This document shows, one piece after another, positions 1 through 8,053 of a stretch of DNA of 39,827 nucleotides. Made by a program: the position numbers and the translations under genes. A model generated the notes under the pieces. That model had not been told where the DNA came from and did not search any database. It was given only the letters and a program-made list of their open reading frames with translations. The first letter of the stretch is position 1; the number at the start of each line of letters is the position of its first letter. This DNA is from Rhodoferax sp. (lineage in GTDB: Bacteria; Pseudomonadota; Gammaproteobacteria; Burkholderiales; Burkholderiaceae_C): the NCBI RefSeq assembly GCF_025354435.1, contig NZ_JANXMU010000005.1:1-39827 (forward strand). The letters are read 5' to 3'.

Positions 1-1
1 G

Positions 2-76
2 GCCGATGTCTGCGCCGAACTGGACCGCATGGCCGCCCTTGAATCTACCGCCCGCAGCGGCCCATTGCTGCAATAA
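2..76 (+). CDS. C-terminal fragment of an unidentified protein
   Basis: An open frame enters from the left edge and ends at TAA (74-76), giving 24 residues that end in SGPLLQ. High-GC codon use in this frame resembles the neighbouring genes. The fragment is too short to assign a family. After it lie about 117 nt with no clear gene before the dehydrogenase. It could be a chance open frame, but its orientation and spacing fit a real upstream gene. Confidence 0.4.
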   Translation, partial: ADVCAELDRMAALESTARSGPLLQ

Positions 77-193
77 AGCCAGGCATTCCGCCAGCACCAC
101 ACCGGTCCCCGGGCACAAATATCAGCCCCGCTGGCGGGCACAGATACCCAATTGGTTTGGCAGCAGCGTCCAGCACCAAGGCACAATCAGGGG

Positions 194-1201
194 ATGAACA
201 TTGTGATCCTCGACGACTACCAAGATGCCGTGCGCAAACTCGACTGCGCAACCAAGCTGGAACCCTACGCAGCCAAGGTCTATACCAACACCGTCAAGGG
301 CCTGGGCCAGTTGTCGGTGCGACTCAAGGATGCCGACATCATCGTGCTGATCCGGGAGCGCACCCAGCTCAACCGCGCGGTGATCGAAAAGCTGCCCCGC
401 CTCAAAATGATTGCCCAAACCGGGCGTATCGGTGCCCATGTGGATGTCACCGCCTGCACCGAACGCGGCATTGCCGTGGCCGAGGGTGTGGGCTCGCCCA
501 CCGCCCCGGCCGAGCTGACCTGGGCGCTGATCATGGCCTCGACACGGCGGCTGCCCCAGTACATCAGCAACCTCAAGCACGGGGTCTGGCAACAGTCGGG
601 TATGAAGACCGCATCTATGCCGCCCAACTTCGGCATGGGCACTGTGCTCAAGGGTAAGACCATGGGCATTTGGGGCTATGGCCGCATTGGCCAGATCGTC
701 ACCACCTACGCGCGCGCCTTCGGTATGAAGGTGCTGGTCTGGGGCCGCGAAACCTCGCGCACCCGGGCCCTGGCCGACGGGGTGGAAGTGGTGGACAGCA
801 AGGAGGCCTTGTTTGCCCAGTCAGACGTGCTGTCGCTGCACCTGCGGCTGAACGAGGAGACCCGGGGCATCGTCACCCTGGAAGATCTGTCCCGCATGAA
901 GCCCACGTCGCTGCTTGTCAACACCTCACGGGCCGAGTTGATCGAGCCCGACGCGCTGCTGGCCGGCCTGAACCGGGGCCATCCCGGCATGGCGGCGATT
1001 GACGTGTTTGAAAGTGAGCCGATTTTGCAAGGCCACGCCTTGCTGCGGCTGGAGAACTGCATCTGCACCCCGCACATCGGCTATGTGGAGCAAAACAGCT
1101 ACGAGCTGTACTTCAATGCGGCGTTTGACAACGTGCTGAACTTCATCAAGGGCACGCCGACCAACATCATCAATCCTGGTGCTTTGCAGGTACGGCGTTA
1201 A
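194..1201 (+). CDS. D-2-hydroxyacid dehydrogenase family protein
   Basis: A 335-residue NAD(P)-dependent oxidoreductase of the D-isomer-specific 2-hydroxyacid dehydrogenase family, which interconverts 2-oxoacids and D-2-hydroxyacids in the cytoplasm. The dinucleotide-binding turn GYGRIG lies at about residues 161-166. The expected catalytic triad is present: Arg246 in NTSR, Glu275 in the ESEP motif and His294 in TPHIG. I chose ATG 194 (MNIVILDDYQ) because the family begins just before its first beta strand and AGGGG lies directly upstream. An in-frame start at 152 would add 14 residues unlike the family. Substrate cannot be told; phosphoglycerate, glyoxylate and hydroxypyruvate are all possible. 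It ends before a bidirectional terminator shared with the convergent FimV-like gene. Confidence 0.9.
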   Translation: MNIVILDDYQDAVRKLDCATKLEPYAAKVYTNTVKGLGQLSVRLKDADIIVLIRERTQLNRAVIEKLPRLKMIAQTGRIGAHVDVTACTERGIAVAEGVGSPTAPAELTWALIMASTRRLPQYISNLKHGVWQQSGMKTASMPPNFGMGTVLKGKTMGIWGYGRIGQIVTTYARAFGMKVLVWGRETSRTRALADGVEVVDSKEALFAQSDVLSLHLRLNEETRGIVTLEDLSRMKPTSLLVNTSRAELIEPDALLAGLNRGHPGMAAIDVFESEPILQGHALLRLENCICTPHIGYVEQNSYELYFNAAFDNVLNFIKGTPTNIINPGALQVRR

Positions 1202-1220
1202 ACCCAGAGAGCCCATTGTT

Positions 1221-1283
1221 CTCAAATTTAAAATAATTTGAGAGCAGCTTACGCAGATTAAGCAAGCAAAAACGGCCAAAAAA
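1221..1283. repeat. Probable decayed copy of the dispersed palindromic repeat
   Basis: The stretch opens with a perfect 8-bp inverted repeat (CTCAAATT 1221-1228, AATTTGAG 1235-1242). It continues with AGCAGCTTACGC, resembling the AGCTNCTNGCG core of the clearer copies near 5.2, 16.5, 19.6 and 27.2 kb. The right half has diverged. Assignment to that family is an inference from partial similarity. Confidence 0.35.
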
Positions 1284-1306
1284 CCTATGGCTTTTTGGCC
1301 GTTTTT
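1268..1306. terminator. Bidirectional intrinsic terminator
   Basis: The arms AAAACGGCCAAAAA and TTTTTGGCCGTTTT flank an 8-nt loop, with A-rich and T-rich ends on the two strands. The hairpin can therefore stop transcription from both sides. It lies between the convergent dehydrogenase (ends 1201) and FimV-like gene (ends 1323). Confidence 0.85.
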
Positions 1307-1322
1307 TATGGTTTTTACTAGA

Positions 1323-3536
1323 TCAATTCTTCTTCGGCGAAATCTTGGCCTCAACGCTGGGGTCGAACAGGTCAAACTCCAGCATATTGCTGTCGATGGT
1401 GGGAGCTACGGGTGGAACCGGCGCAGGTGCCACCACCGGGCCAGGCGCACCTAGATCCAGATCCAGGTCAAAGTCCAGATCCAGGGCGGCAGGAGCCGGT
1501 GGAATAGCGGCTGACACGGCAGGCAGTTCTTGCATCGCCATCAATTCGGAATTCGAGAAATCCAGGTTCAGGTCCAGATCCAAGTCCAGCGGTGGACGGT
1601 GCGATGGCGCCAAAGGCTCGGGGTGGGTGTCCTGCGCCTCCAGGGGGGCCATCTCCGACATCAACAGCATCGGTTGGGTGAACGAGGTCTCGCGCGGGGC
1701 CGAGGCTTCCAGGGGGGCGGGTTTGGATACGTCCAGCTCCAGCTCTTGTGGGCGGCTGGCGCGCCCGGCACGGGCCTTGGGCATGGCATCGTGCAAGGAG
1801 CCGTCTGCCTGGCGAACCGTGCCCTGGGCCATGGCATAGAGCAGCAGAAGTTCACGGTAGGCGGCCAGGTCGAAGGGCTTGCCCGCACCGGCGGAGGTAT
1901 CGCAGAACAGGCAGGCTTCGATGAAGTCCAACACCTTGGGCGTACCCCATTGGCTTTCAATGCTGCGCAGCACTGCTGGGTAGCCTTCCAGCGGCTGACC
2001 TTCTTGGGTAAACGCCGGAAAGTCGGGTATTTGGCTGTTGAAGATGCGGTTGAACGCTTCCCGCTGTTGCTGGTATTCCGCTTGGCGACCCAGCGTGTGG
2101 TAAATCTTGAGCAGCTCCAGATAGGCCAAGGGGCTGACATCGGCGCTTTCGTGGATGCTCTTTTTCAGCACATCGATGGCCTGGTCGTACTGGCCCAGCG
2201 AGACAAAGAAGTCGGCATGCTGTTGCACGTCCAGAAAATCTTCTGGGTAGATGCTGCGAGCTGGTGTCGCAGTGACACCGGAACGGGCCACAGGCGCGAG
2301 CGGCTTAGTGGGCATGGTCGCCGCCGTCAGCTTCTTCAGGTCGTCAAACAGCGACTCGTCTACGTCGGCATCGTGGTTGGGGCCCGGCAAGGTGTTGGGT
2401 GGCAACTGCGATGCCAACGATGCCGGGCGGCTCATGGACGAGGCGCGGCCCAGCTCTTCGGCACTGGGTTCCCCATGGTGCGACCAGTCGGTGGAGGCCG
2501 TGGCGATGCGCTGGCGGGCGCGGTTCCAGAAGAAAGCGGCAGCGGCAATCGCGGCCAACAACAAGCCCAGCAGGCTGTACACAAAGCTTTCGTCGTAGCG
2601 GTTGCTCTCCAGCTTGTCCAGACGCAGTTTGAAGTCGGCTTCGTTCTTGGCCAGCAGGGCTTTCAGGGTCTTGGACTCGGCCTCCAAGGTCAGCAAACGC
2701 TGCTTTTCCTGGGGATTTTCGACCGGCAGGTTGTTCAGCTCACGCCAAGCGGCAGCGGCGGCTTCGCGTTTTTGCGGGTCGTCGGTGGGGGCCAGCACCA
2801 GATCACTGGCGGGTTTGAGCTGGACCAGGCGTTCGTCGGGTGTCTCGGGCGACTCCAGCTTCAAACGGGGTTTGTTATCGGGAGCCTCGGCCTTGGTTTC
2901 GACCTTGGGCTCCGCCTTGGTGGTCACGGGCTTCGGTGCGACCACGGTTTCTTTGGCCACAATGGGCTTAGACACCGGTACCGGCCGGGGTGCGCGTACC
3001 ACCGGCACGGGGTTGACCGCGCTGCGGATAGGTGCAGTACGGGGTGCCGCCACGGGCGCTGTAGCCGGGGTGGCCATGGGCGCATCGGTGGCAGACGACG
3101 GGGCCGCAGTTTGTGCAGTGACGGTTGCCGGAATGATGGTGGGCACGGCCGACGCATGTGTTTCCACAGGGAAGTCGGTTAAAAAATCGTAACGGCGCGA
3201 GGCTTTCTGGCCGCAGATGGAACGCAGCACCACCCCCACCACAGGCTCATCCACCACGGCAGAGGAGCGAATCCGCACCACGGCATCCTGCCCTTGCGTA
3301 CCGCCCACCACAATGACCCGCACACGGTTGGGTGCCACCTGGCCATCTCCATGAAAAACGTCGGCTTCAAAACAGGCAGTGCCCGCGTCATCGGAGGAAT
3401 CGAGACGGACGTCCACGGCCAAGTCGAGAGGCTGGCCCAACACCACCGCGCCCCTGGCACGTCCAAGTGACAAGGCTGAGCTACCAAATGCGGCTACCAA
3501 CAGGGTGGAGCCAAGGAGGGTGTTGCGTAGTTTCAC
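1323..3536 (-). CDS. FimV/HubP-like inner-membrane protein
   Basis: A 737-residue protein with the FimV family layout. It has an N-terminal hydrophobic segment (about residues 5-24), a periplasmic domain to about residue 120 and a Pro/Ala/Lys-rich linker (130-260). A predicted coiled coil (270-312) precedes one membrane span (about 318-337). The cytoplasmic tail carries TPR-like repeats around residues 430-500 (VQQHADFFVSLGQYDQAI). FimV proteins organise type IV pili, twitching and polar components. No LysM motif was recognised. The tail holds two Asp-Leu repeat tracts (LDLDLDLNLDF and LDLDFDLDLDL). The start is GTG at 3536 with no strong ribosome site; an internal start is possible but would cut the signal segment. 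Monocistronic. Confidence 0.8.
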   Translation of the reverse strand: MKLRNTLLGSTLLVAAFGSSALSLGRARGAVVLGQPLDLAVDVRLDSSDDAGTACFEADVFHGDGQVAPNRVRVIVVGGTQGQDAVVRIRSSAVVDEPVVGVVLRSICGQKASRRYDFLTDFPVETHASAVPTIIPATVTAQTAAPSSATDAPMATPATAPVAAPRTAPIRSAVNPVPVVRAPRPVPVSKPIVAKETVVAPKPVTTKAEPKVETKAEAPDNKPRLKLESPETPDERLVQLKPASDLVLAPTDDPQKREAAAAAWRELNNLPVENPQEKQRLLTLEAESKTLKALLAKNEADFKLRLDKLESNRYDESFVYSLLGLLLAAIAAAAFFWNRARQRIATASTDWSHHGEPSAEELGRASSMSRPASLASQLPPNTLPGPNHDADVDESLFDDLKKLTAATMPTKPLAPVARSGVTATPARSIYPEDFLDVQQHADFFVSLGQYDQAIDVLKKSIHESADVSPLAYLELLKIYHTLGRQAEYQQQREAFNRIFNSQIPDFPAFTQEGQPLEGYPAVLRSIESQWGTPKVLDFIEACLFCDTSAGAGKPFDLAAYRELLLLYAMAQGTVRQADGSLHDAMPKARAGRASRPQELELDVSKPAPLEASAPRETSFTQPMLLMSEMAPLEAQDTHPEPLAPSHRPPLDLDLDLNLDFSNSELMAMQELPAVSAAIPPAPAALDLDFDLDLDLGAPGPVVAPAPVPPVAPTIDSNMLEFDLFDPSVEAKISPKKN

Positions 3537-3692
3537 TGCAATTTTTTACGTTTGAAGGGGATTCAGACACACCATACCATTGGATTTCAGCATGTGATCA
3601 ATTAAACAGCGGCAATTATCGGGCCATCTGCGGGGATTGTGGGTGGGAAGACACAGGCCGGGAACACGCAGGCATGAGCCCGGCCAGACACC

Positions 3693-3733
3693 CAGGTGAC
3701 ATATTTTGTGTGTTTTTGCGTCACCTGCGTGAC
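3693..3733. promoter_or_regulatory. Candidate operator cluster upstream of the Crp/Fnr gene
   Basis: CAGGTGAC (3693-3700) and GTCACCTG (3720-3727) are perfect inverted repeats. The second overlaps GTCAC-CTGC-GTGAC (3720-3733), so three GTGAC half-sites fall within 41 nt. The cluster ends about 47 nt before the regulator start at 3780 and could be its own binding site. The 243-nt gap (3537-3779) otherwise shows no gene. The function is inferred from symmetry and position only. Confidence 0.4.
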
Positions 3734-3779
3734 CATGGCATGACAATGCGCGGTTAACCAGCCTTACCAGAGACAGCCC

Positions 3780-4499
3780 ATGGACGAACCCATCCTGACG
3801 ATTGAAGAACGCGCGGCCATCAATTCTGGGCATTGGTTTGCATCCCTTTCGCCGTCGTTGCGGCACGACATCTTGCGCTGCGCCTACGTCAAACGCTACC
3901 AGGACAACGGGCTGATTGCCGCCCGCGGCGAGCCGCCCGAGGAATGGGTGGCCTGCGCCAAGGGCGCAGTACGGGTGAGTTCCACCTCGCTCTCGGGCAA
4001 GCAAATTACCCTGACTTATATGGAGCCCGGCACCTGGTTTGGCGATATAGCCATATTTGATGGCGATCGCCGCACCCACGATGCCTACGCCCATGGCGAA
4101 ACCACCTTGCTGTGCGTGGCCAAGGCCGACTTCAAAAAGATACTCGCCACACACACCGAGCTGTACGAGGCCATGCTGCGCCTGCAAGCCCGGCGCATCC
4201 GCCAACTGTTTGGCTTGGTGGAAGACCTGAACACCCTGCCCTTGCGGGCCCGGCTGGCCAAGCAACTGCTGCATTTGGCGCGCAGCTACGGCATTCCCAA
4301 CCTGGCCAACGCCAACGAGATCCGCATCAGCTTGCAACTGGCGCAGGAAGAGCTGGCCCAGCTGCTAGGTGCCTCGCGCCAGCGGGTCAACCAGGAGCTC
4401 AAGGCCATGGAGCGCGACGATGTGATTGCCATCGAAACCGCCGGCCTGATGATCCGCGACCGCACGGCGCTGCTGCGCATCGTGGACGCGGACCACTGA
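3780..4499 (+). CDS. Crp/Fnr family transcriptional regulator
   Basis: A 239-residue regulator with an N-terminal cyclic-nucleotide-binding-type beta roll (about residues 25-140; PGTWFGDIAIFDG is typical). A long dimerisation helix follows, then a C-terminal winged helix-turn-helix (ISLQLAQEELAQLLGASRQRVNQEL). I see no Fnr-type cysteine cluster at the N-terminus, so a redox iron-sulfur sensor is unlikely. The ligand is unknown. The upstream inverted repeats fit autoregulation. The gene stops at 4499, 12 nt before the end of the convergent hypothetical gene, with no obvious terminator between. Confidence 0.9.
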   Translation: MDEPILTIEERAAINSGHWFASLSPSLRHDILRCAYVKRYQDNGLIAARGEPPEEWVACAKGAVRVSSTSLSGKQITLTYMEPGTWFGDIAIFDGDRRTHDAYAHGETTLLCVAKADFKKILATHTELYEAMLRLQARRIRQLFGLVEDLNTLPLRARLAKQLLHLARSYGIPNLANANEIRISLQLAQEELAQLLGASRQRVNQELKAMERDDVIAIETAGLMIRDRTALLRIVDADH

Positions 4500-4511
4500 G
4501 CACGACGTTAC

Positions 4512-5183
4512 TCAGCCCTTGTCCAGCGACTGGGCCGACACACAGGCCTGGGTAAACACTGCTACCGCGTGCCGCAGCGTGGGTACGTCGGGCTGCGGGT
4601 ACTCCATGCGCAAGTACACCCGGCCCCGCTGCACTTGCAGAATGAACGGTGTGGCCTGCTGCACCGCACTGTTCGGCCAGGCCTGCAGCAGATCCATCAG
4701 GGGCCCGTCCAACCACTGCTGTGCCTGGGCGCGGTTGTCGGCTACCAGGGCGTAGTGGTCCCAAAACGCCAATGGTGCGGTGTTCCAGCCGACCTGGTCG
4801 TATAGCGCCAGCCAGCGGGCTTCTTCGGGTAAATCCACGTCCACCGTGGTTTGCACGCCGTGGGTGGCCTGCTCGTAGACGCGCTTTTCCAGCGATTCCT
4901 TGAGCGGGCGGTTGATCAGCATGATCGCCAGATTCTCGGGCAGGCCCAGTTCGGCCCGGGCGCGCAGTTCGGCTCCGACGATAAAGTCCCAGCCCGCCGG
5001 GCTCTGCTCCATTCGCCAAGGAAGACCGCCCACGGTACCGATCAGGGCAAAGCCTGTACCGTCGGCCAGCCGGTCAAACTCCAGCCCATGTGCACCGGCC
5101 CAACCGCTGACAGCTTCCAGATCGGCAGAGTTGAGCCCGGGGCCCATCGCCCGCCCGATCCAGTTTTTGATGCGCTTGAGCAT
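4512..5183 (-). CDS. Conserved hypothetical protein
   Basis: A 223-residue soluble-looking protein with no signal peptide and no membrane segment. I do not recognise the family. The start at 5183 (MLKRIKNWIGRAMGPGLNS) gives a typical Lys/Arg-rich amphipathic start; the frame stays open to 5237, but the extra residues look like non-coding sequence. It is Trp-rich (LPWRMEQSPAGWDF, EEARWLALYDQVGW) with several mixed alpha/beta stretches. It stands alone on the minus strand, downstream of a palindromic repeat copy and a tRNA. Codon use matches its neighbours, so I consider it a real gene of unknown function. Confidence 0.75.
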   Translation of the reverse strand: MLKRIKNWIGRAMGPGLNSADLEAVSGWAGAHGLEFDRLADGTGFALIGTVGGLPWRMEQSPAGWDFIVGAELRARAELGLPENLAIMLINRPLKESLEKRVYEQATHGVQTTVDVDLPEEARWLALYDQVGWNTAPLAFWDHYALVADNRAQAQQWLDGPLMDLLQAWPNSAVQQATPFILQVQRGRVYLRMEYPQPDVPTLRHAVAVFTQACVSAQSLDKG

Positions 5184-5242
5184 GCGCGCCTGCTTTCTTT
5201 TGTGGAGCTGCCGTGTACAGCAGCCCAAACTGCGCAAGGGCA

Positions 5243-5305
5243 GTTGCTACAAAATATATAGCTACCCGCGCATGTTAAATATGCGCTAGAGGCCGATTTA
5301 ATGCC
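5243..5305. repeat. Dispersed palindromic repeat, copy A
   Basis: The copy reads TTGCTACAAAATATATAGCT, then the GCGCAT/ATGCGC inverted pair, then CTAGAGGC. This matches the layout of the copies near 16.5, 19.6 and 27.2 kb. It lies between the hypothetical gene start and the tRNA, outside coding sequence. Confidence 0.7.
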
Positions 5306-5306
5306 T

Positions 5307-5329
5307 AAAATAACCCGTAAAACAGGGTT
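5307..5329 (-). terminator. Possible terminator of tRNA-Arg
   Basis: On the minus strand AACCC and GGGTT form a 5-bp stem with an 8-nt loop, followed by ATTTT, just after the CCA end of the tRNA. The stem is short. Confidence 0.45.
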
Positions 5330-5335
5330 GCGCTG

Positions 5336-5412
<77 letters not shown>

Positions 5413-5468
5413 CAAACTTAAGATTCTAACCTTACGGTCTGCGGACCTGCCCTTTTGAAAACTGTCCT

Positions 5469-6587
5469 ATGCGCACCCTCCACGCCAACATCCTGACCCC
5501 CAGCGGCTTCGTCACCGGGGACATCGCCTTCAACGCTGAAGGCCGCATTGCCCACATCACCGGCAACCCCGCCCCCACCGCCAGCGTGCGCGATGCAGGC
5601 CTGCCCTTGGTGCTGCCCGGCTTCATCGACCTGCACGTGCACGGCGGTGCGGGCCACGACATCATGGAAGGCGGCGATGCCGTGCAGCACGTGACCCGGC
5701 TGCACGCCCGGCACGGCACTACCGCGCTGCTGGCCACCACCATGACCGCGCCGATGGCCGACCTGGAAGCCGCGTTCAGCGTGCTGGGTGCCGTATGCCA
5801 ACAGCGCCCGGCGGGGGCGGCCCGCGTGCTGGGTGTGCACCTGGAAGGCCCGTATATCAGCGAGGCCAAGCTGGGCGCGCAGCCACCGTTTGCCCGGCCC
5901 GTGAGCCATACAGAAATCCACCAGTTGCACGCGCTGGCCCCGATCCGCCTGATCACCCTGGCCCCCGAAGTGGGCGGCAACCTGGACATGGTGGCCCAAC
6001 TGTGTGCCGACGGCTACAAGGTGCAGCTGGGCCACACCACCGGCAGCTACGAAGACGGCGTGGCCGCGCTGCAGCAGGGCGCCACCGGCTTCACCCACTT
6101 GTTCAACGCCATGTCGGCCCTGCACCACCGCGAGCCGGGCATGGTGGGCGCAGCGCTGGCGCATGCCCGCTTTGCCGAAATCATTCCCGATCTGCTGCAC
6201 GTGCACCCCGGTGCCATCCGCGCCGCGCTGCGCGCCATCCCCTGCCTGTACTGCGTGACCGATTCGACCTCGGCCGCGGGCATGCCCGACGGCGAATACA
6301 CGCTGGGCCGCCACAAGGTGTTCAAGTGCCTGGGCGGCGTGCGGCTGGAAGACGGCACCCTGGCCGGGTCCTCGCTGGCCATGGACCAAGCCCTGCGCAA
6401 CCTGGTGGACAGCGTGGGCCTGGACCTGGCGGACGCGTCCAACCGCGTCTCGCGCTTCGCCGCCGAACACCTGGGCCTCACCGACCGGGGCCAGCTGGTG
6501 CCCGGTGCCTGGGCCGATGTGGTGATGCTGGACCGCGACCTGGCCTTGCAGGCGGTCTACGTGGAAGGCGAGGCCGTCCCTCTTTAG
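5469..6587 (+). CDS. nagA: N-acetylglucosamine-6-phosphate deacetylase
   Basis: A 372-residue amidohydrolase-fold enzyme converting N-acetylglucosamine-6-phosphate to glucosamine-6-phosphate plus acetate in the cytoplasm. The motifs are in the expected order: HxH at residues 56 and 58 (DLHVHGGAGHD), metal ligand Glu126 (HLEGPYI), His189 (LGHTTGSYEDG), His210 (THLFNAM) and catalytic Asp265 (DSTSAAG). Length is usual for NagA. It lies alone on the plus strand between the tRNA and a convergent sensor kinase; its stop overlaps the kinase stop by 4 nt. With the kinase and SIS deaminase at 14.5-16.4 kb it completes the path to fructose-6-phosphate. Confidence 0.95.
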   Translation: MRTLHANILTPSGFVTGDIAFNAEGRIAHITGNPAPTASVRDAGLPLVLPGFIDLHVHGGAGHDIMEGGDAVQHVTRLHARHGTTALLATTMTAPMADLEAAFSVLGAVCQQRPAGAARVLGVHLEGPYISEAKLGAQPPFARPVSHTEIHQLHALAPIRLITLAPEVGGNLDMVAQLCADGYKVQLGHTTGSYEDGVAALQQGATGFTHLFNAMSALHHREPGMVGAALAHARFAEIIPDLLHVHPGAIRAALRAIPCLYCVTDSTSAAGMPDGEYTLGRHKVFKCLGGVRLEDGTLAGSSLAMDQALRNLVDSVGLDLADASNRVSRFAAEHLGLTDRGQLVPGAWADVVMLDRDLALQAVYVEGEAVPL

Positions 6588-8053
6588 TCCACCGTCTGGG
6601 CGACGGCGGGCAGCAGCACGGTCACCACCAGCCCGCATTCGGCATGGTTATGCAGCCGGATTTCGCCGCCATGCGCCTGGATGATGTTGCGGGCAATGCC
6701 CAGGCCCAGGCCGGTGCCAGTGCGGTTGTTCTGCTGGCCGTGGCCCAGGCGCACATGCGGTTCGAAGGCCGCCGACATCGATGCCTGCGCAATGCCGGGG
6801 CCGAAGTCGCGCACCTCCACCACCGCCAGCGCGCCCCGGTCGCTCAGGCGCAACTGCACCCGCTCGCCGTACAGCACGGCGTTGTCAAGCAGGTTGCTCA
6901 ACGCCCGCTCCAGCGCCAGCGGCTTACCCTGCACACTCACCGGTTCGGACACAAATTCGATGCTGGCGTTGGGGTGGATGGGCCGCTTGGCCAGCCGCGC
7001 CAGCAGGGTGTCCAGCCGCACCGGGGTCAGATTCTCGTGGATGTCGGTGTCTTTGACACTTTGCAGCGCGGCCTTGACCATCACGTCCAGGTCGTCCAGG
7101 TCTTCGTGGAAGTCGGCCTGCAGGGCTTCATCGTCCAGCAACTCGGTGCGCAGCTTGAGCCGCATGATGGGTGTTTTCAGCCCATGCGAGATGCCCAGAA
7201 ACAGCCGCTCGCGGTCCACAAGATAGCGCTGGATACGGGCCTGCATCTCGTTGAAGGCGCGGGCCGTGCGGCGCAGCTCGGCGGTGCCGGTTTCGGGCAC
7301 GGGTTCGGGCGCGCTGTCGCTGCCAAAGGCGTTGGCCGCCGAGGCAATGCGGTTCAGCGGCCGGATCAGCCCACGCACCAGCAGCACTGCCAGCAACAGC
7401 ACCGTCAGCAGCGTCACCAGTTGCAGCGCCACGCGGTCCAGGGTCAGCGGATTGGCGTTGTCCAAAAAATACGGGTCGGGCATGGGCGCGGCCAGGTACA
7501 GCCAGCGCCCGGGCTCAAATTCGGACTGGATCACCAGCACCGGCGCAGGGCGCGGGCGCAGCAGCAAGGTGGCTTCAACCCAGGACTCGGGCAGGTCGTT
7601 CACCGTGCGGCCATCGTCCGACACCCGAAGGCCATCGGGCCAGGCAAAGGCCACGTCCGGGGCCTGGGCCGGGTGCAGATTGGCCACCAGGTCGTCGCGC
7701 ACCACGGTCACCACCGAGTCCACCAGGGCGTTGCCGCTCAGCGGGGTGATGGGCACGCGCTCGCGGTTCACGTTGACAAAAAACCGCGTGCCGCCCATGG
7801 TGCGCAGCTGCTCGATCAGGATGGGCCGGTATTTGGGCGGCAGGTCGCGAAAAAAGCGCAGCGTACCCGCCGCATTCACCGCCAGGTGGTGGGCCGCGCC
7901 CAGGGCCTCGGTACGCGCACTTTCGCGCAGTTGGCGGGCCCACAGCAAGGTGCCCACCAGCTGCGCACTGACCACGCCCAGCGCCATCACCAGCACGATG
8001 CGGCCCAGCAGGCTGTCGGGCAGCCAGCGCCATATCCCGGATGGTTTAGGCAT
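6584..8053 (-). CDS. Sensor histidine kinase (sugar-responsive, EnvZ type)
   Basis: A 489-residue membrane kinase: membrane span about 18-38, periplasmic domain 40-205, second span about 208-228, HAMP about 229-282, HisKA with His290, and a HATPase_c domain with NLLDNAVLYG, DFGPGI and GTGLGLGIARN. It should autophosphorylate His290 and pass phosphate to the regulator at 8046. The H-box reads HGLKTP, so the acidic residue normally next to the histidine is Gly, while the Thr and Pro that follow are kept. The gene overlaps the regulator by 8 nt and shares its operon with a periplasmic binding protein. The ligand is inferred to be GlcNAc or chitin oligosaccharide from context. Confidence 0.92.
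   Translation of the reverse strand: MPKPSGIWRWLPDSLLGRIVLVMALGVVSAQLVGTLLWARQLRESARTEALGAAHHLAVNAAGTLRFFRDLPPKYRPILIEQLRTMGGTRFFVNVNRERVPITPLSGNALVDSVVTVVRDDLVANLHPAQAPDVAFAWPDGLRVSDDGRTVNDLPESWVEATLLLRPRPAPVLVIQSEFEPGRWLYLAAPMPDPYFLDNANPLTLDRVALQLVTLLTVLLLAVLLVRGLIRPLNRIASAANAFGSDSAPEPVPETGTAELRRTARAFNEMQARIQRYLVDRERLFLGISHGLKTPIMRLKLRTELLDDEALQADFHEDLDDLDVMVKAALQSVKDTDIHENLTPVRLDTLLARLAKRPIHPNASIEFVSEPVSVQGKPLALERALSNLLDNAVLYGERVQLRLSDRGALAVVEVRDFGPGIAQASMSAAFEPHVRLGHGQQNNRTGTGLGLGIARNIIQAHGGEIRLHNHAECGLVVTVLLPAVAQTVD

Noticed and set aside
6-197. 63-codon open frame at the left edge
   Set aside because: Composition is unlike coding sequence here, and another frame (2-76) looks like the end of an upstream gene.
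1530-3182. 550-codon open frame on the plus strand
   Set aside because: It lies wholly antisense to the FimV-like gene, lacks any recognisable domain and reflects high GC third positions.
5418-6638. 406-codon open frame opposite nagA
   Set aside because: His/Gly/Gln-rich shadow of the nagA codons; nagA has all catalytic residues.
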